A DNA stretch of 64,000 nt, from the NCBI RefSeq assembly GCF_017814915.1, contig NZ_JAGIPZ010000001.1:265892-329891 (forward strand). The letters run 5' to 3'. Position numbers and translations under genes: made by a program. Source of the stretch: Herbaspirillum sp. LeCh32-8 (GTDB lineage: Bacteria; Pseudomonadota; Gammaproteobacteria; Burkholderiales; Burkholderiaceae_D). Of the stretch, positions 55,716 to 64,000 are shown one piece after another (position 1 is the stretch's first letter; each line of letters begins with the position of its first letter). Below the pieces are notes generated by a model that worked only from the letters and a program-made list of their open reading frames with translations, made no database searches and was not told where the DNA came from.

Positions 55716-56357
55716 TCACCAGCGCAGCAATAGCGGGCCGGCCAGCGCGCCAAGCGCGGTCGGCGCGGCTACGCCCAGTACATACCAGACGCCCCAGAAC
55801 GGCGGCGCCATCTCCACGCAATACAGCGAATAGACTAGCACGCCCTGCGCGCCGGCCACCAGGCCGGCTGCGGCGCCGGCGGTCGCCAGGCGGGTCGGGG
55901 CAAGCCCGCGCAGGAACCAGAACATGGCCGCCAGCGTCGGCAGCGACAGCAGCGCCACGTTCAACGAACAGGCTTCCCAGGTGCTGCCCAGCAGCAGCGT
56001 CAGGCGCAGTGATGACGGCGCCAATGCCAGCCAGCCCGCGCCGGCCAGCCACAGCGCGACCGGCGGCAGCAGCAGGGCGGCCAGAGGGCCGCGCCCCACG
56101 CGCATGCCCGGATGCGCCAGGCGGGCGGCGGCGGCCAGCGCGGCCAGCAGCACCGCCAGGGGGAATGAGATCTTCAACCAGAACAGCGGCGACTGCAGCA
56201 GCTCGGGCATGTCGCTGCGTACGCCGTAGACGGCCGCCAGCAGCAGCGCCGAACCGGCCAATCCGCCCGCCAGGGCCATCGCCATGCGGGCGCCGTGGCC
56301 GGTATCGCGGTGGTCGCTGCCAGCGGCCAGCATCTCGACCAGCTCCAGAGTTTTCAT
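55716..56357 (-). CDS. nrsF: NrsF-type anti-sigma factor (DUF1109), copy A
   Basis: This 213-residue polytopic membrane protein has exactly the length of copy B. It has Cys130 (STWEACSLN) and Cys180 (YSLYCVEM) at the same positions and the shared ends PPFWGVWY and GPLLLRW, so the two are duplicates that have diverged. It is the first gene of the sigma operon, with a SigF-type promoter about 65 bases upstream. The ATG at 56357 (MKTLELVEML) aligns with copy B's start; the frame extends to 56399. Confidence 0.88.
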   Translation of the reverse strand: MKTLELVEMLAAGSDHRDTGHGARMAMALAGGLAGSALLLAAVYGVRSDMPELLQSPLFWLKISFPLAVLLAALAAAARLAHPGMRVGRGPLAALLLPPVALWLAGAGWLALAPSSLRLTLLLGSTWEACSLNVALLSLPTLAAMFWFLRGLAPTRLATAGAAAGLVAGAQGVLVYSLYCVEMAPPFWGVWYVLGVAAPTALGALAGPLLLRW

Positions 56358-56422
56358 TCGTTTTTCCTCGTTTCCCATGTCGGCTGATGCCGGATTCATG
56401 CGTGCTTTGGCTTTTCTTCTTG

Positions 56423-56448
56423 TTCGCCGGCACGCCGCATCCGGTTAC
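56423..56448 (-). promoter_or_regulatory. SigF-type promoter of the nrsF-sigF-nrsF operon
   Basis: On the minus strand GTAACC (56448-56443), exactly 16 bases, then CGAA (56426-56423). This is the -35/-10 pattern described for Caulobacter SigF promoters, and it implies autoregulation. Confidence 0.8.
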
Positions 56449-56492
56449 ACCCCGGATGAAAAATATATTTCCGCCGATGGCGGGGATGGCCT

Positions 56493-56518
56493 GTAACCGA
56501 CCTGCAAGCGGCGGCGAA
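56493..56518 (+). promoter_or_regulatory. SigF-type promoter of the bufferin operon
   Basis: GTAACC (56493-56498), exactly 16 bases, then CGAA (56515-56518). It mirrors the minus-strand promoter 45 bases away. The bufA start lies about 100 bases downstream. Confidence 0.8.
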
Positions 56519-56622
56519 TTCACTTGCAGATCGGCGCTGCGGCAACACGGCGCAGCCATGGAGAGCAGCTGCCGATCGTATCCAACTTTCATTTTTTCGC
56601 TCAATTTTTAAGGAGTCACACC

Positions 56623-56898
56623 ATGAATGCACGTCTCGCTACCGCCGCCTTCACTCTCGCCACCCTGGCCTCCGGCGTCGCCATGGCGCAAAGCCAGCCG
56701 GCCGCCAAGCCCGCCGCGATGGAAAAATGCTACGGCGTCTCGATGGCCGGCCAGAACGACTGCAAGGCAGGCGAGGGCACGACCTGCGCCGGCACCGCCA
56801 AGATGGACTATCAGGGCAATGCCTGGAAGAACGTGCCGGCCGGCACCTGCACCTCGATCAAGACCCCGCGCGGCATGGGCTCGCTCAAGCCGTTCTGA
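56623..56898 (+). CDS. bufA: Bufferin precursor peptide BufA (DUF2282)
   Basis: This is a 91-residue secreted RiPP precursor. The signal peptide ends near GVAMA-Q23. The mature part has four cysteines, Cys36 (EKCYGVS), Cys47 (NDCKAG), Cys55 (TTCAGT) and Cys76 (AGTCTS), the class 1 bufferin/DUF2282 pattern. In bufferins, core cysteines are converted to thiooxazoles and the product binds copper in the periplasm. AAGGAG lies eight bases before the ATG. It is divergent from the sigF operon and first in buf A-B-C-D. Confidence 0.88.
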   Translation: MNARLATAAFTLATLASGVAMAQSQPAAKPAAMEKCYGVSMAGQNDCKAGEGTTCAGTAKMDYQGNAWKNVPAGTCTSIKTPRGMGSLKPF

Positions 56899-56912
56899 GG
56901 CAGGTTGTCGAC

Positions 56913-57764
56913 ATGCGCACGCAGCATTTCCAGCCCGGCGCCGGTGTGGGCCTGAAGCCGCAGCACTTCAGCGACGCGCTGGAGTGCGTCGCGCCGGGGC
57001 TGTGGCTTGAGGTCCATCCCGAGAACTACCTGATGGACGGCGGTCCCAGGTTGGCCTGGCTGGAGGCGGTGCGCAGCCGCCATGCGCTGTCGTTGCATGG
57101 CGTATCGCTTTCTCTGGCCGGGCCCGATGCGCCGGATGCTGCGCATCTTGCGCGCCTGGCCCGGTTGGCGCAGAGGGTGGAGCCCTTCCTCATTTCCGAG
57201 CATCTGGCCTGGTCGCGCGCCGGCGGCAGTTACTTCCCCGACTTGCTGCCGGCGCCGCGCAGCGGCGAGATGCTGCAACGTGTCGCTGCCCATATTGCGC
57301 AGGTGCAGGACGTGCTCAAGCGCCGCATCGCCCTGGAAAACCCGTCGCACTACCTGCACATGGAGGGCCACGCGTGGAGCGAGCCCGACTTCCTCTGCGA
57401 GCTGGCGCGGCGCACCGGCTGCGGCTTGCTGGTGGACGTCAACAACGTCCATGTCAGCGCGGCCAACATCGGCATCGATGCCGATGCATATCTGGCGCAA
57501 TTGCCGGGCGAGGCGATTCTGGAGATCCACCTGGCCGGACACAGCAGCGACGGCAGCTTGCCGGGCCTGCTGGTGGATTCGCATGACGCCGCGGTGGCCG
57601 AGCCGGTGTGGGCCTTGTACCGCGCGCTGGTGGCGCGCATCGGCCCGCGCCCCACGCTGATCGAACGCGACGGCAATGTGCCGGCGTTCGACGAACTGTT
57701 GGCTGAACGCGGCGTCGCGCAAGACATCCTGGCGGCGTGCGAAGCGCCGGAGGCGGTGTCATGA
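56913..57764 (+). CDS. bufB: MNIO-family RiPP-modifying enzyme BufB (DUF692)
   Basis: This 283-residue multinuclear non-haem iron enzyme has a TIM-barrel fold. Candidate ligands include His62 (SLHGVS), His97 (SEHLAW), Glu142 (LENPSHY), Asp175/Asn177/His180 (VDVNNVHV), His206 (EIHLAGH), Asp222/His224 (VDSHDAA) and Glu251. BufB oxidises cysteines in BufA with BufC's help. It starts 14 bases after bufA and overlaps bufC by four bases. Confidence 0.9.
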   Translation: MRTQHFQPGAGVGLKPQHFSDALECVAPGLWLEVHPENYLMDGGPRLAWLEAVRSRHALSLHGVSLSLAGPDAPDAAHLARLARLAQRVEPFLISEHLAWSRAGGSYFPDLLPAPRSGEMLQRVAAHIAQVQDVLKRRIALENPSHYLHMEGHAWSEPDFLCELARRTGCGLLVDVNNVHVSAANIGIDADAYLAQLPGEAILEIHLAGHSSDGSLPGLLVDSHDAAVAEPVWALYRALVARIGPRPTLIERDGNVPAFDELLAERGVAQDILAACEAPEAVS

Positions 57765-58519
57765 ACAAGGACTACTACGGCCAATTCCTGCAGGCGCTGC
57801 TGCACGGTGATGCCGCCGCCGATCCGCAAATCGCCGCGCTGCAGGCGCAACCGGCGTTTGCGGTGTATCGCAATACCGTTTTCAAGGGTTGCGCGGACGC
57901 GTTGATGGCCAACTATCCGGCGGTGCGCCGCCTGGTCGGCGAGGCCTGGATGGGCGCGGCGGCGCTGGCCTATGCGTGCGCCAATTTGCCCGACGATGCT
58001 TGCCTGATCGCTTACGGGCGCACGTTTCCCGATTTTCTTTCCCGGCTGGAGCAGGCGCGCGAGCTGCCTTACCTGCCCGGCGTGGCGGCGCTGGACCGCT
58101 GCTGGACCGAGTCGCACCTGGCGGCGGACGACCCCGCCATCGATGCCGACGGCCTGTTCGCAGCCTTGTCGGCCGGGCGCGACGTGCGTCTGGCCCCGCA
58201 TGCCGCCGCGCGCTGGCAGTGGGCAGCGGAACATCCCTGTTACTCGATCTGGAGCGCCAACCGCAACGAGGATGCCGCGCTGGCGCAGACGCCCGACTGG
58301 CATGGCGAGGGCGCGCTGCTGACCCGGCCCGACGGCCAGGTGCAGTGGCAGCCGCTCAGCGTCGGCGCCTGCCGTTTCCTTGATGCCTGCCGCGACGGCA
58401 TGGGCGTGGCGCAGGCGGCCGGGGCGGCGCTGCAGAGCGAACCCGGGATGGATATCGCCGCCACATTGGGCCGCCTGTTGCAGGCAGGGTCCTTTACTTC
58501 CTGCGCATCCTTTCATTGA
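57761..58519 (+). CDS. bufC: BufB partner protein BufC (DUF2063)
   Basis: This is a 252-residue protein. The N-terminal half is the DUF2063 domain (YYGQFLQALLHGD, AVYRNTVFKGCADALMANYP, AVRRLVGEAW), often mislabelled as DNA-binding. It serves as the precursor-recognition partner of MNIO enzymes. The C-terminal half forms a second domain ending in a winged-helix-like part. The ATG at 57761 overlaps the bufB stop (ATGA), consistent with a fixed enzyme-partner ratio. Confidence 0.88.
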   Translation: MNKDYYGQFLQALLHGDAAADPQIAALQAQPAFAVYRNTVFKGCADALMANYPAVRRLVGEAWMGAAALAYACANLPDDACLIAYGRTFPDFLSRLEQARELPYLPGVAALDRCWTESHLAADDPAIDADGLFAALSAGRDVRLAPHAAARWQWAAEHPCYSIWSANRNEDAALAQTPDWHGEGALLTRPDGQVQWQPLSVGACRFLDACRDGMGVAQAAGAALQSEPGMDIAATLGRLLQAGSFTSCASFH

Positions 58520-58553
58520 ACGCGCGGCATGACTGCCGCAACAGGAGAACGAC

Positions 58554-59033
58554 ATGAATCATCACACCCTGACATCAACCGGCAACCACGACGCCACCAT
58601 GCGCGCATCGCTCTGGTCGCGCGGCGCCGGCCTGGCCTCGCGCCTGATCGGCGACTCCTTGCTGGCGCTGGTGGCGCGCTTCTCGATCGCGGCCATCTTC
58701 TTCTATTCGGGCCGCACCAAGGTCAGCGGGTGGCTGACCATCAAGGACAGCACCTATGCCTTGTTCCAGGAGGAGTACCGCCTGCCGCTGGTGCCGCCGG
58801 ACATCGCGGCGCACCTCGCGACGTATGCCGAACATCTGTTCCCGCTGCTGCTGGTGCTGGGCCTGTTCACGCGCGGCGCCGCGCTGGCCTTGCTGGGGAT
58901 GACGGCGGTGATCGAGATCTTCGTTTATCCCGATGCCTGGCCTACCCATCTGTCGTGGGCCGGCCTGCTGTTGCTGCTGGTGGGACGCGGCGGCGGCGCC
59001 TGGTCGCTGGATCGTCGCTTCGGCATTCGCTGA
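58554..59033 (+). CDS. bufD: DoxX family membrane protein (BufD-like)
   Basis: This 159-residue inner-membrane protein has about four hydrophobic segments and the DoxX features [18 protein letters not shown] and [20 protein letters not shown]. DoxX proteins are commonly found at the end of buf operons; the activity is unknown. A site (AGGAG) precedes the ATG, and a methyltransferase gene follows after nine bases. Confidence 0.85.
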   Translation: MNHHTLTSTGNHDATMRASLWSRGAGLASRLIGDSLLALVARFSIAAIFFYSGRTKVSGWLTIKDSTYALFQEEYRLPLVPPDIAAHLATYAEHLFPLLLVLGLFTRGAALALLGMTAVIEIFVYPDAWPTHLSWAGLLLLLVGRGGGAWSLDRRFGIR

Positions 59034-59042
59034 GGAGTGCGC

Positions 59043-60362
59043 ATGAAGCCCAACGACGATGTACGCGGATTCATCGAAGAGACCTTCGACAACGCCTGGC
59101 GCCTGCATGCCGCGGGCCACCTGGCCGACGCAGAGGAGCAATACCGGCTGCTGCTTGCGCTGGACGAAGAGCACGCGCCCGGCCTGCATTATCTGGGCAT
59201 CCTGCTGCACCAGAGCGGCAACCGGCAGGAGGCGCTCGATTGCCTGCAGGCCGCCCAGCGCAGGCAGCCCGACAATGCCGACTGGCGCAACGACGCCGGC
59301 AACGTGATGTTCGCGCTGCGGCGCTACGACGAGGCCGTGCTGGCTTACCAGGCGGCGCTGGCGATCCGCCCCGATGACGCGCAGTTGTGGAATAACTGCG
59401 GCGCCGCCCTGCGCGAAGCCGGGCGCACCGCCGAGGCGATCGAGGCCTTTTTACGCGCGCTTGATGCCGTGCCCGACCTGGCCCCGGCCATGGTGCAGCT
59501 GGCGGCGTTGTTCGAGCAGGCCGGCGACCCCATGCGTGCGTCACGCTACCAGTGCATGGCCTATGTGCTGCCGCCGCACGAGGGCAAGTCGAAGGAACTG
59601 TTGGGGACCTCCTACTACTTCCTCGGCCGTATCGGCGAGGCCGAGCAGTTGTGCCGGCAATGGCTGCTGGAAGAGCCCGGCAATCCGGTGGCCGAACACA
59701 TGCTCGCGGCCTATGGCGGGAGGCTGACGGCGGCAGCGCCGGTGGGGTATGTCGAGAAGCGCTTCGACGATTATGCCGATCATTTCGACGTCAACCTGGT
59801 GCAGCAGCTCGGCTATCGCGGCCCGGAGGTCGTGGCCGGGTTGCTGGAAAAGATAGGTATGAACGGCGAGGGCAAGCAGCTCGATGTGCTCGACATCGGT
59901 TGCGGCACCGGGCTGTGCGCACCGGTGCTGGCGCCGCTGGCGCGCAGGCTGGACGGCGTGGATCTGTCGGAAAACATGCTGCGGCATGCCGCCGCGCGCG
60001 GGCTCTACACGCAGCTGGACAAGGCCGAGGCCGCCGGCTGGATGGCGCAGCTGCAAGTGCAATACGATGTGGTGGTGGCCTGCGACGTGGTGATTTACTG
60101 CGGCCGGCTGGAGGCCTTGTTCGCCGCCGTGCGGCATGCGTTGCGTGACGGCGGGTGGTTCGTCTTTACCGCCGAAGCGGCGGAGGATGCCGAAGAGGAC
60201 GGCTACCTGCTGCATCCCAGCGGCCGCTATCGCCATCACGCCGCTTACGTCGAGCGTTGCCTGCGTGAGTCCGGCTTCAGCGTGGACACGCTGCGCCGCG
60301 AGAGCATCCGGCTGGAGATGCGCGACCCGGTGCCCGGACTGGCGGTGCTGGCCCGGGCCTGA
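59043..60362 (+). CDS. TPR-repeat SAM-dependent methyltransferase
   Basis: This is a 439-residue fusion. About four to six TPR-like helical pairs occupy residues 12-220 (HLADAEEQYRLLLALDEEHA; NRQEALDCLQAAQRRQP; RYDEAVLAYQAALAIRP; RTAEAIEAFLRALDAVP). A class I methyltransferase domain follows, with motif I LDIGCGTG at 283-290 and VVVACDVVIYCG downstream. ATG 59043 is preferred to GTG 59037 by spacing from GAGGAG. It is nine bases from bufD, so it is probably in the bufferin operon; whether it modifies bufferin or another protein is unknown. Confidence 0.8.
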   Translation: MKPNDDVRGFIEETFDNAWRLHAAGHLADAEEQYRLLLALDEEHAPGLHYLGILLHQSGNRQEALDCLQAAQRRQPDNADWRNDAGNVMFALRRYDEAVLAYQAALAIRPDDAQLWNNCGAALREAGRTAEAIEAFLRALDAVPDLAPAMVQLAALFEQAGDPMRASRYQCMAYVLPPHEGKSKELLGTSYYFLGRIGEAEQLCRQWLLEEPGNPVAEHMLAAYGGRLTAAAPVGYVEKRFDDYADHFDVNLVQQLGYRGPEVVAGLLEKIGMNGEGKQLDVLDIGCGTGLCAPVLAPLARRLDGVDLSENMLRHAAARGLYTQLDKAEAAGWMAQLQVQYDVVVACDVVIYCGRLEALFAAVRHALRDGGWFVFTAEAAEDAEEDGYLLHPSGRYRHHAAYVERCLRESGFSVDTLRRESIRLEMRDPVPGLAVLARA

Positions 60363-60380
60363 CGCTGTCGGCCTGGCGTG

Positions 60381-61049
60381 TCAGGCCAGCACTTTGCTCA
60401 GCCACTGGCCGATGTCGGCGACTTCCTCGCCGCACACCGAGTGCTGCATCGGGTACTCGTGCCATTCGATGTGGTAACCCAGCTGTTGCAGCAGCTCGCG
60501 CGATTTCTCGGCGCGCTCGATCACCACCACCGGGTCCAGGCGGCCGTGGGCCATGAAGATGGGCGTGTCCTGATTGGCGGCATGGCGTTCGTCGGCGGCC
60601 TTGGCGGCCAGCGGCAGGTAGCCGGACAGGCACATCAGGCCGGCCATTTTTTCCGGATGGCGCAGCCCGGTCTGCAGCGTCATCGCGCAGCCTTGCGAGA
60701 AGCCGGCCAGCACGATGCGCTCGGCCGGGATGCCGCGCGCCTTTTCGTTGGCGATCAGCGCTTCGATGGCTTCTTGCGAGGCGCGCAGGCCGGGCTCGTC
60801 TTCGCGGCGCACCAGGTCGGGCGTGAAGATGTCGTACCAGGAGCGCATCACGTAGCCGCCATTGATGGTGACCGGCATGGTCGGCGCGGTCGGGAAGACG
60901 AAGCGGATGGCAGGGCATGCCGACAAATCAAGTTCGCGCACGATCGGCACGAAGTCCGAACCGTCGGCGCCCAGGCCGTGCATCCAGATGACGGCGGCGG
61001 TCGGGTTGGGAGCGGTTTCAATCTGGATGGTCTCGAGTTGGGCGGCCAT
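60381..61049 (-). CDS. Carboxylesterase / phospholipase family alpha/beta hydrolase
   Basis: This 222-residue cytoplasmic hydrolase has the dienelactone-hydrolase-like/EstB pattern: IWMHGLGADGSDF (oxyanion hole), nucleophile in LAGFSQGCAM, Asp in HGRLDPVVV, and His in PMQHSVCGEE. Such enzymes cleave short acyl esters or thioesters. ATG 61049 (MAAQLETIQIE) is preferred to a longer frame with no site. It is convergent with the methyltransferase gene. Confidence 0.85.
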   Translation of the reverse strand: MAAQLETIQIETAPNPTAAVIWMHGLGADGSDFVPIVRELDLSACPAIRFVFPTAPTMPVTINGGYVMRSWYDIFTPDLVRREDEPGLRASQEAIEALIANEKARGIPAERIVLAGFSQGCAMTLQTGLRHPEKMAGLMCLSGYLPLAAKAADERHAANQDTPIFMAHGRLDPVVVIERAEKSRELLQQLGYHIEWHEYPMQHSVCGEEVADIGQWLSKVLA

Positions 61050-61199
61050 GATGTTTGCTAATCCTGTGATGTTGGTCTTGTGGCGCTGATTTGTGCCCGC
61101 CGTCTTGCGGGAGCACAATACGGGTTCGCCGATAGCGCAAGACGCCAATCATACGATGAACGCCGCAGAAAATCTGCGGCGAGGACCTGGAGGATGCCG

Positions 61200-61862
61200 A
61201 TGAACTTGAACAAACTTACCGCCGCCGCAGTCGCGGCCTGCATGGCGGCGTTTGCCGCGCTGCCCATGCAGGCGCGGGCCGAGGCCGAGGGGGCGGTGTT
61301 TCAACCGCGCGGCGAGAACCTGATGATCTCGCCGCCGGCCGGCTGGCGCATGGCCTTCATGGACGGCTCACCCGAGGGCGATTACGTGGTCGATTTCCTG
61401 CCGGCCAACGAGGCGCACGACTCTTGGCGCGAGGGCTACATGGGCATACAGCGCCGCAGCTTTCCCGATAGCGCCCTGCTCAACAACATCCTCGCGCGCA
61501 ACCTCACCGTGGCGCAGGTGGCGCTGACGGAAGTGATGCAAAACGCCCAGCGCAATTGCCCGGGCCGTTTTTTGCCGATGAAGCAGAAAGACACCGTGAC
61601 CAACAACATCCCGACCTCGATCAGCGGCGGTTTCTGCGATCGCGCCGGTAACACCGCGCCGTTCGGCGAGGGTACTGTGATGGGGGTGTTCCAGGGCAAG
61701 GAGCGGCTGTTCGTGGTGCAGTTCAGCTGGCGTCCGTCCACGCCCAACGAGCTCAAGGAATACACCTATCGCATCACGCCGGACCGGTTGCAGCAGTTCC
61801 TGAACCTGATGAATGCGGCCAGTCTGTGCGGCGGGCCGGATGAAGGGGCTTGCCCGAAGTAA
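61200..61862 (+). CDS. Exported protein of unknown function
   Basis: I cannot name this 220-residue protein. It has a signal peptide (LTAAAVAACMAAFAALPMQA-RA), then ENLMISPPAGWRMAFMDG and a beta-rich body with three Cys (NCPGRF, GGFCDRAG, SLCGG) and a fourth near the C-terminus in GACPK. Disulfides in the periplasm are likely. ATG 61200 is used because the upstream ATG at 61194 is fused to the GGAGG site. It stands alone between convergent or divergent neighbours. Confidence 0.75.
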   Translation: MNLNKLTAAAVAACMAAFAALPMQARAEAEGAVFQPRGENLMISPPAGWRMAFMDGSPEGDYVVDFLPANEAHDSWREGYMGIQRRSFPDSALLNNILARNLTVAQVALTEVMQNAQRNCPGRFLPMKQKDTVTNNIPTSISGGFCDRAGNTAPFGEGTVMGVFQGKERLFVVQFSWRPSTPNELKEYTYRITPDRLQQFLNLMNAASLCGGPDEGACPK

Positions 61863-61912
61863 GGGCACGCAAGGGGAAAGGCGGGCGCGTTGAGCGGCGC
61901 CCGTGTCGTAAT

Positions 61913-62513
<601 letters not shown>

Positions 62514-62524
<11 letters not shown>

Positions 62525-63113
62525 CTTCTTCCGGGTGATCCTCGCCGGCGTCTTCGTCCTTCTTCAGGTTGGACTGGACGTACAACTGCTTGAGGATCTG
62601 GAAGATCTCGCGATAGGCCTTGGGCGGCTTGTTCTCGGCCTGTTCCTTGCGGGCATTGCGGATCAGCGTGCGCATGTGCTGCAGGTCGATCTCGGGATGC
62701 TTGTCGCGCAGTTCGGTCAGCGCCTGGTCGTCGGCCAGCAGCTTTTCGCGGCGGCGTTCCAGCGCGTGCATGACGGCGGTTTCGGCCTTGGAGGCGCCGC
62801 GCCAGCTGTCGATGGTCTTCTGGATGATGTCCAGTTCTTCCTGCTCCAGCGTGCGCATCTTCTTGCCCACGTATTGCATCTGGCGACGGCGGCCTTCGTG
62901 ATCCTTGATCTGCTGGCATTCGAGGATGGCGTCGCGCACGTCTTCAGGCATGGGCACGCGTTTGACGCGGTCGCGCGGTTCTGCGACGAGGGCTTCGCCG
63001 AGCTTTTGCAGGGCTTCCATCTCGCGCTTGAGTTGGGACTTGGAAGGGCGGTCGTATTCCTGTTCGAATTCGCTCGATTGGAATCCGACTGCGCCGCGGT
63101 TGGCATTGGGCAT
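62514..63113 (-). CDS. darP: Ribosome-associated protein DarP (YjgA, DUF615)
   Basis: This is a 199-residue, highly charged helical protein: PSKSQLKREMEALQKLGEAL, RRRQMQYVGKKMR, and an acidic tail (EDAGEDHPEEDED). YjgA/DarP binds late 50S subunits and aids their maturation. ATG 63113 is used; the TTG at 63125 is unlikely. It is divergent from pmbA with 74 bases between, the same pairing of yjgA and pmbA that occurs in E. coli. Confidence 0.92.
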
Positions 63114-63187
63114 AATCAACTTCAAGAAATATTGCTTAACGGCTGCTATGATAACCGTTTTACCCGCATTTCAGAGAATTCAGGCTC

Positions 63188-64000
63188 ATGAGCGATACCC
63201 CATTCACCTACGGTCAGGATCAGTTGAAGCAGTTTGCGCAGGACGTGCTGCGCTACGCGAAGGAGAAGGGCGCCTCGGACGCGGCAGTCGATATCAGCGA
63301 AGGCAGCGGCCTGTCGGTGGCCGTGCGCAAAGGCAAGGTCGAGACCATCGAGCAGAACAAGGACAAGGGCATCGGCGTCACGGTGTTCCTCGGAGAGGGC
63401 CGCCAGGTGCGGCGCGGCAACGCCAGCACCTCAGACTTTTCGTCGCAGGCGCTGAAGGAAACGGTCGAGGCTGCCTACAACATTGCCCGCTTCACCTCGA
63501 TTGACGACTGCGCCGGCCTGCCCGACGCCGACATGCTCGAGATGGCGCCGCGCGACCTGAAACTGTTTTCGCCGTGGAACATTTCCGCCGAGGAAGCTGT
63601 GGCGATCGCCCAACGTTGCGAGAGCGCGGCGCTGGAGACTGATCCCCGCATTGCCAACAGCGAAGGTTCCAGCGTCTACGTGCAGCATTCGCATTTCATC
63701 GCCGCCAACTCGCGCGGCTTCGTCGGCGGTTACCCGTTCTCGCGCCACACCATCTCGGTGGCGCCGATCGCCGGCAAGGGCGCCGGCATGCAGCGTGACG
63801 ACTGGTATTCCTCCAAGCGCGACCCGAAGAAGCTGGCCAAGCCGGAAGCCATTGGCCGCTACGCCGCCGAGCGCGCGTTGGCGCGCCTGAACGCGCGCAA
63901 GCTGTCCACCCGCAAGTGTCCGGTGCTGTTCGAGGCGCCGCTGGCGGCGGGCTTGCTGGGCGCCTTCGTGCAGGCGGTGTCGGGCGGCGCGCTGTACCGC
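63188..64000 (+). CDS. pmbA: Metalloprotease subunit PmbA/TldE (cut by window edge)
   Basis: The first 271 residues are visible and in frame to the edge. The TldD/PmbA N-terminal domain (GASDAAVDISEGSGLSVAVR, VETIEQNKDKGIGVTVFLG) and the central SEGSSVYVQHSHFIAANSRG are clear. With TldD it forms a protease acting on unfolded or RiPP-type peptides, as for microcin B17 and CcdA. Its partner TldD is not in the window. Confidence 0.92.
   Translation, partial: MSDTPFTYGQDQLKQFAQDVLRYAKEKGASDAAVDISEGSGLSVAVRKGKVETIEQNKDKGIGVTVFLGEGRQVRRGNASTSDFSSQALKETVEAAYNIARFTSIDDCAGLPDADMLEMAPRDLKLFSPWNISAEEAVAIAQRCESAALETDPRIANSEGSSVYVQHSHFIAANSRGFVGGYPFSRHTISVAPIAGKGAGMQRDDWYSSKRDPKKLAKPEAIGRYAAERALARLNARKLSTRKCPVLFEAPLAAGLLGAFVQAVSGGALYR

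Overview
The window is a high-GC chromosomal segment, tightly packed, with gene content typical of a free-living or plant-associated betaproteobacterium. Family-level similarity of the parC/parE, darP, mog, pmbA and peptide-transport genes points to Oxalobacteraceae, most likely Herbaspirillum or a close relative; this is an inference from protein content, not a database match. I see no rRNA, tRNA, CRISPR array, transposase or integrase gene. Both ends cut genes: a threonine dehydratase-like gene on the left and pmbA/tldE on the right.

Region by region. 1-11.3 kb is a mosaic of small units: LysE and EamA exporters, RidA, an aminotransferase, a cupin, a metallo-hydrolase lipoprotein, a LysR/tautomerase divergent pair, a MocR regulator divergent from a GNAT-AzoR pair, and an Hsp20 gene with a sigma32-like promoter. 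11.8-14.7 kb carries an MFS exporter, an Hpt protein and CheV. 14.8-20.1 kb is parE, a lytic transglycosylase and parC in one operon. 21.6-25.15 kb is a visibly lower-GC insert: an operon of a T6SS TssJ lipoprotein, an M15-like zinc peptidase and an unknown exported protein. It is bounded by an 80-bp direct repeat made from the 3' end of an amidase gene. 25-30 kb is an amidase, DUF2848 and MFS catabolic cluster with a LysR regulator.

30.5-40 kb is an RpiR-regulated peptide or glutathione utilisation operon (rpiR, iaaA, gsiABCD, dmpA-type and dppA-type aminopeptidases). 41.9-49.8 kb, on the other strand, is a second, independent peptide ABC operon (substrate-binding protein, B, C, D, F, gamma-glutamyltransferase, gntR) with a 24-bp palindrome and a promoter in front. 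The two systems pair different importers with different hydrolases. A TonB-dependent receptor with a Fur-like box, and an OhrR-type regulator followed by a secreted alpha/beta hydrolase with four copies of one palindromic operator, fill 50.1-54.4 kb.

The most striking system lies at 54.4-60.4 kb. A SigF-type ECF sigma factor gene sits between two 213-residue NrsF anti-sigma paralogues. It is divergent from a bufferin-type RiPP operon (bufA, bufB MNIO enzyme, bufC, DoxX/bufD) that ends in a TPR-methyltransferase gene. The shared intergenic region contains two exact GTAACC-N16-CGAA motifs, one on each strand, so a single sigma factor probably drives both units. The window ends with an esterase, an unknown exported protein, mog, darP and pmbA.
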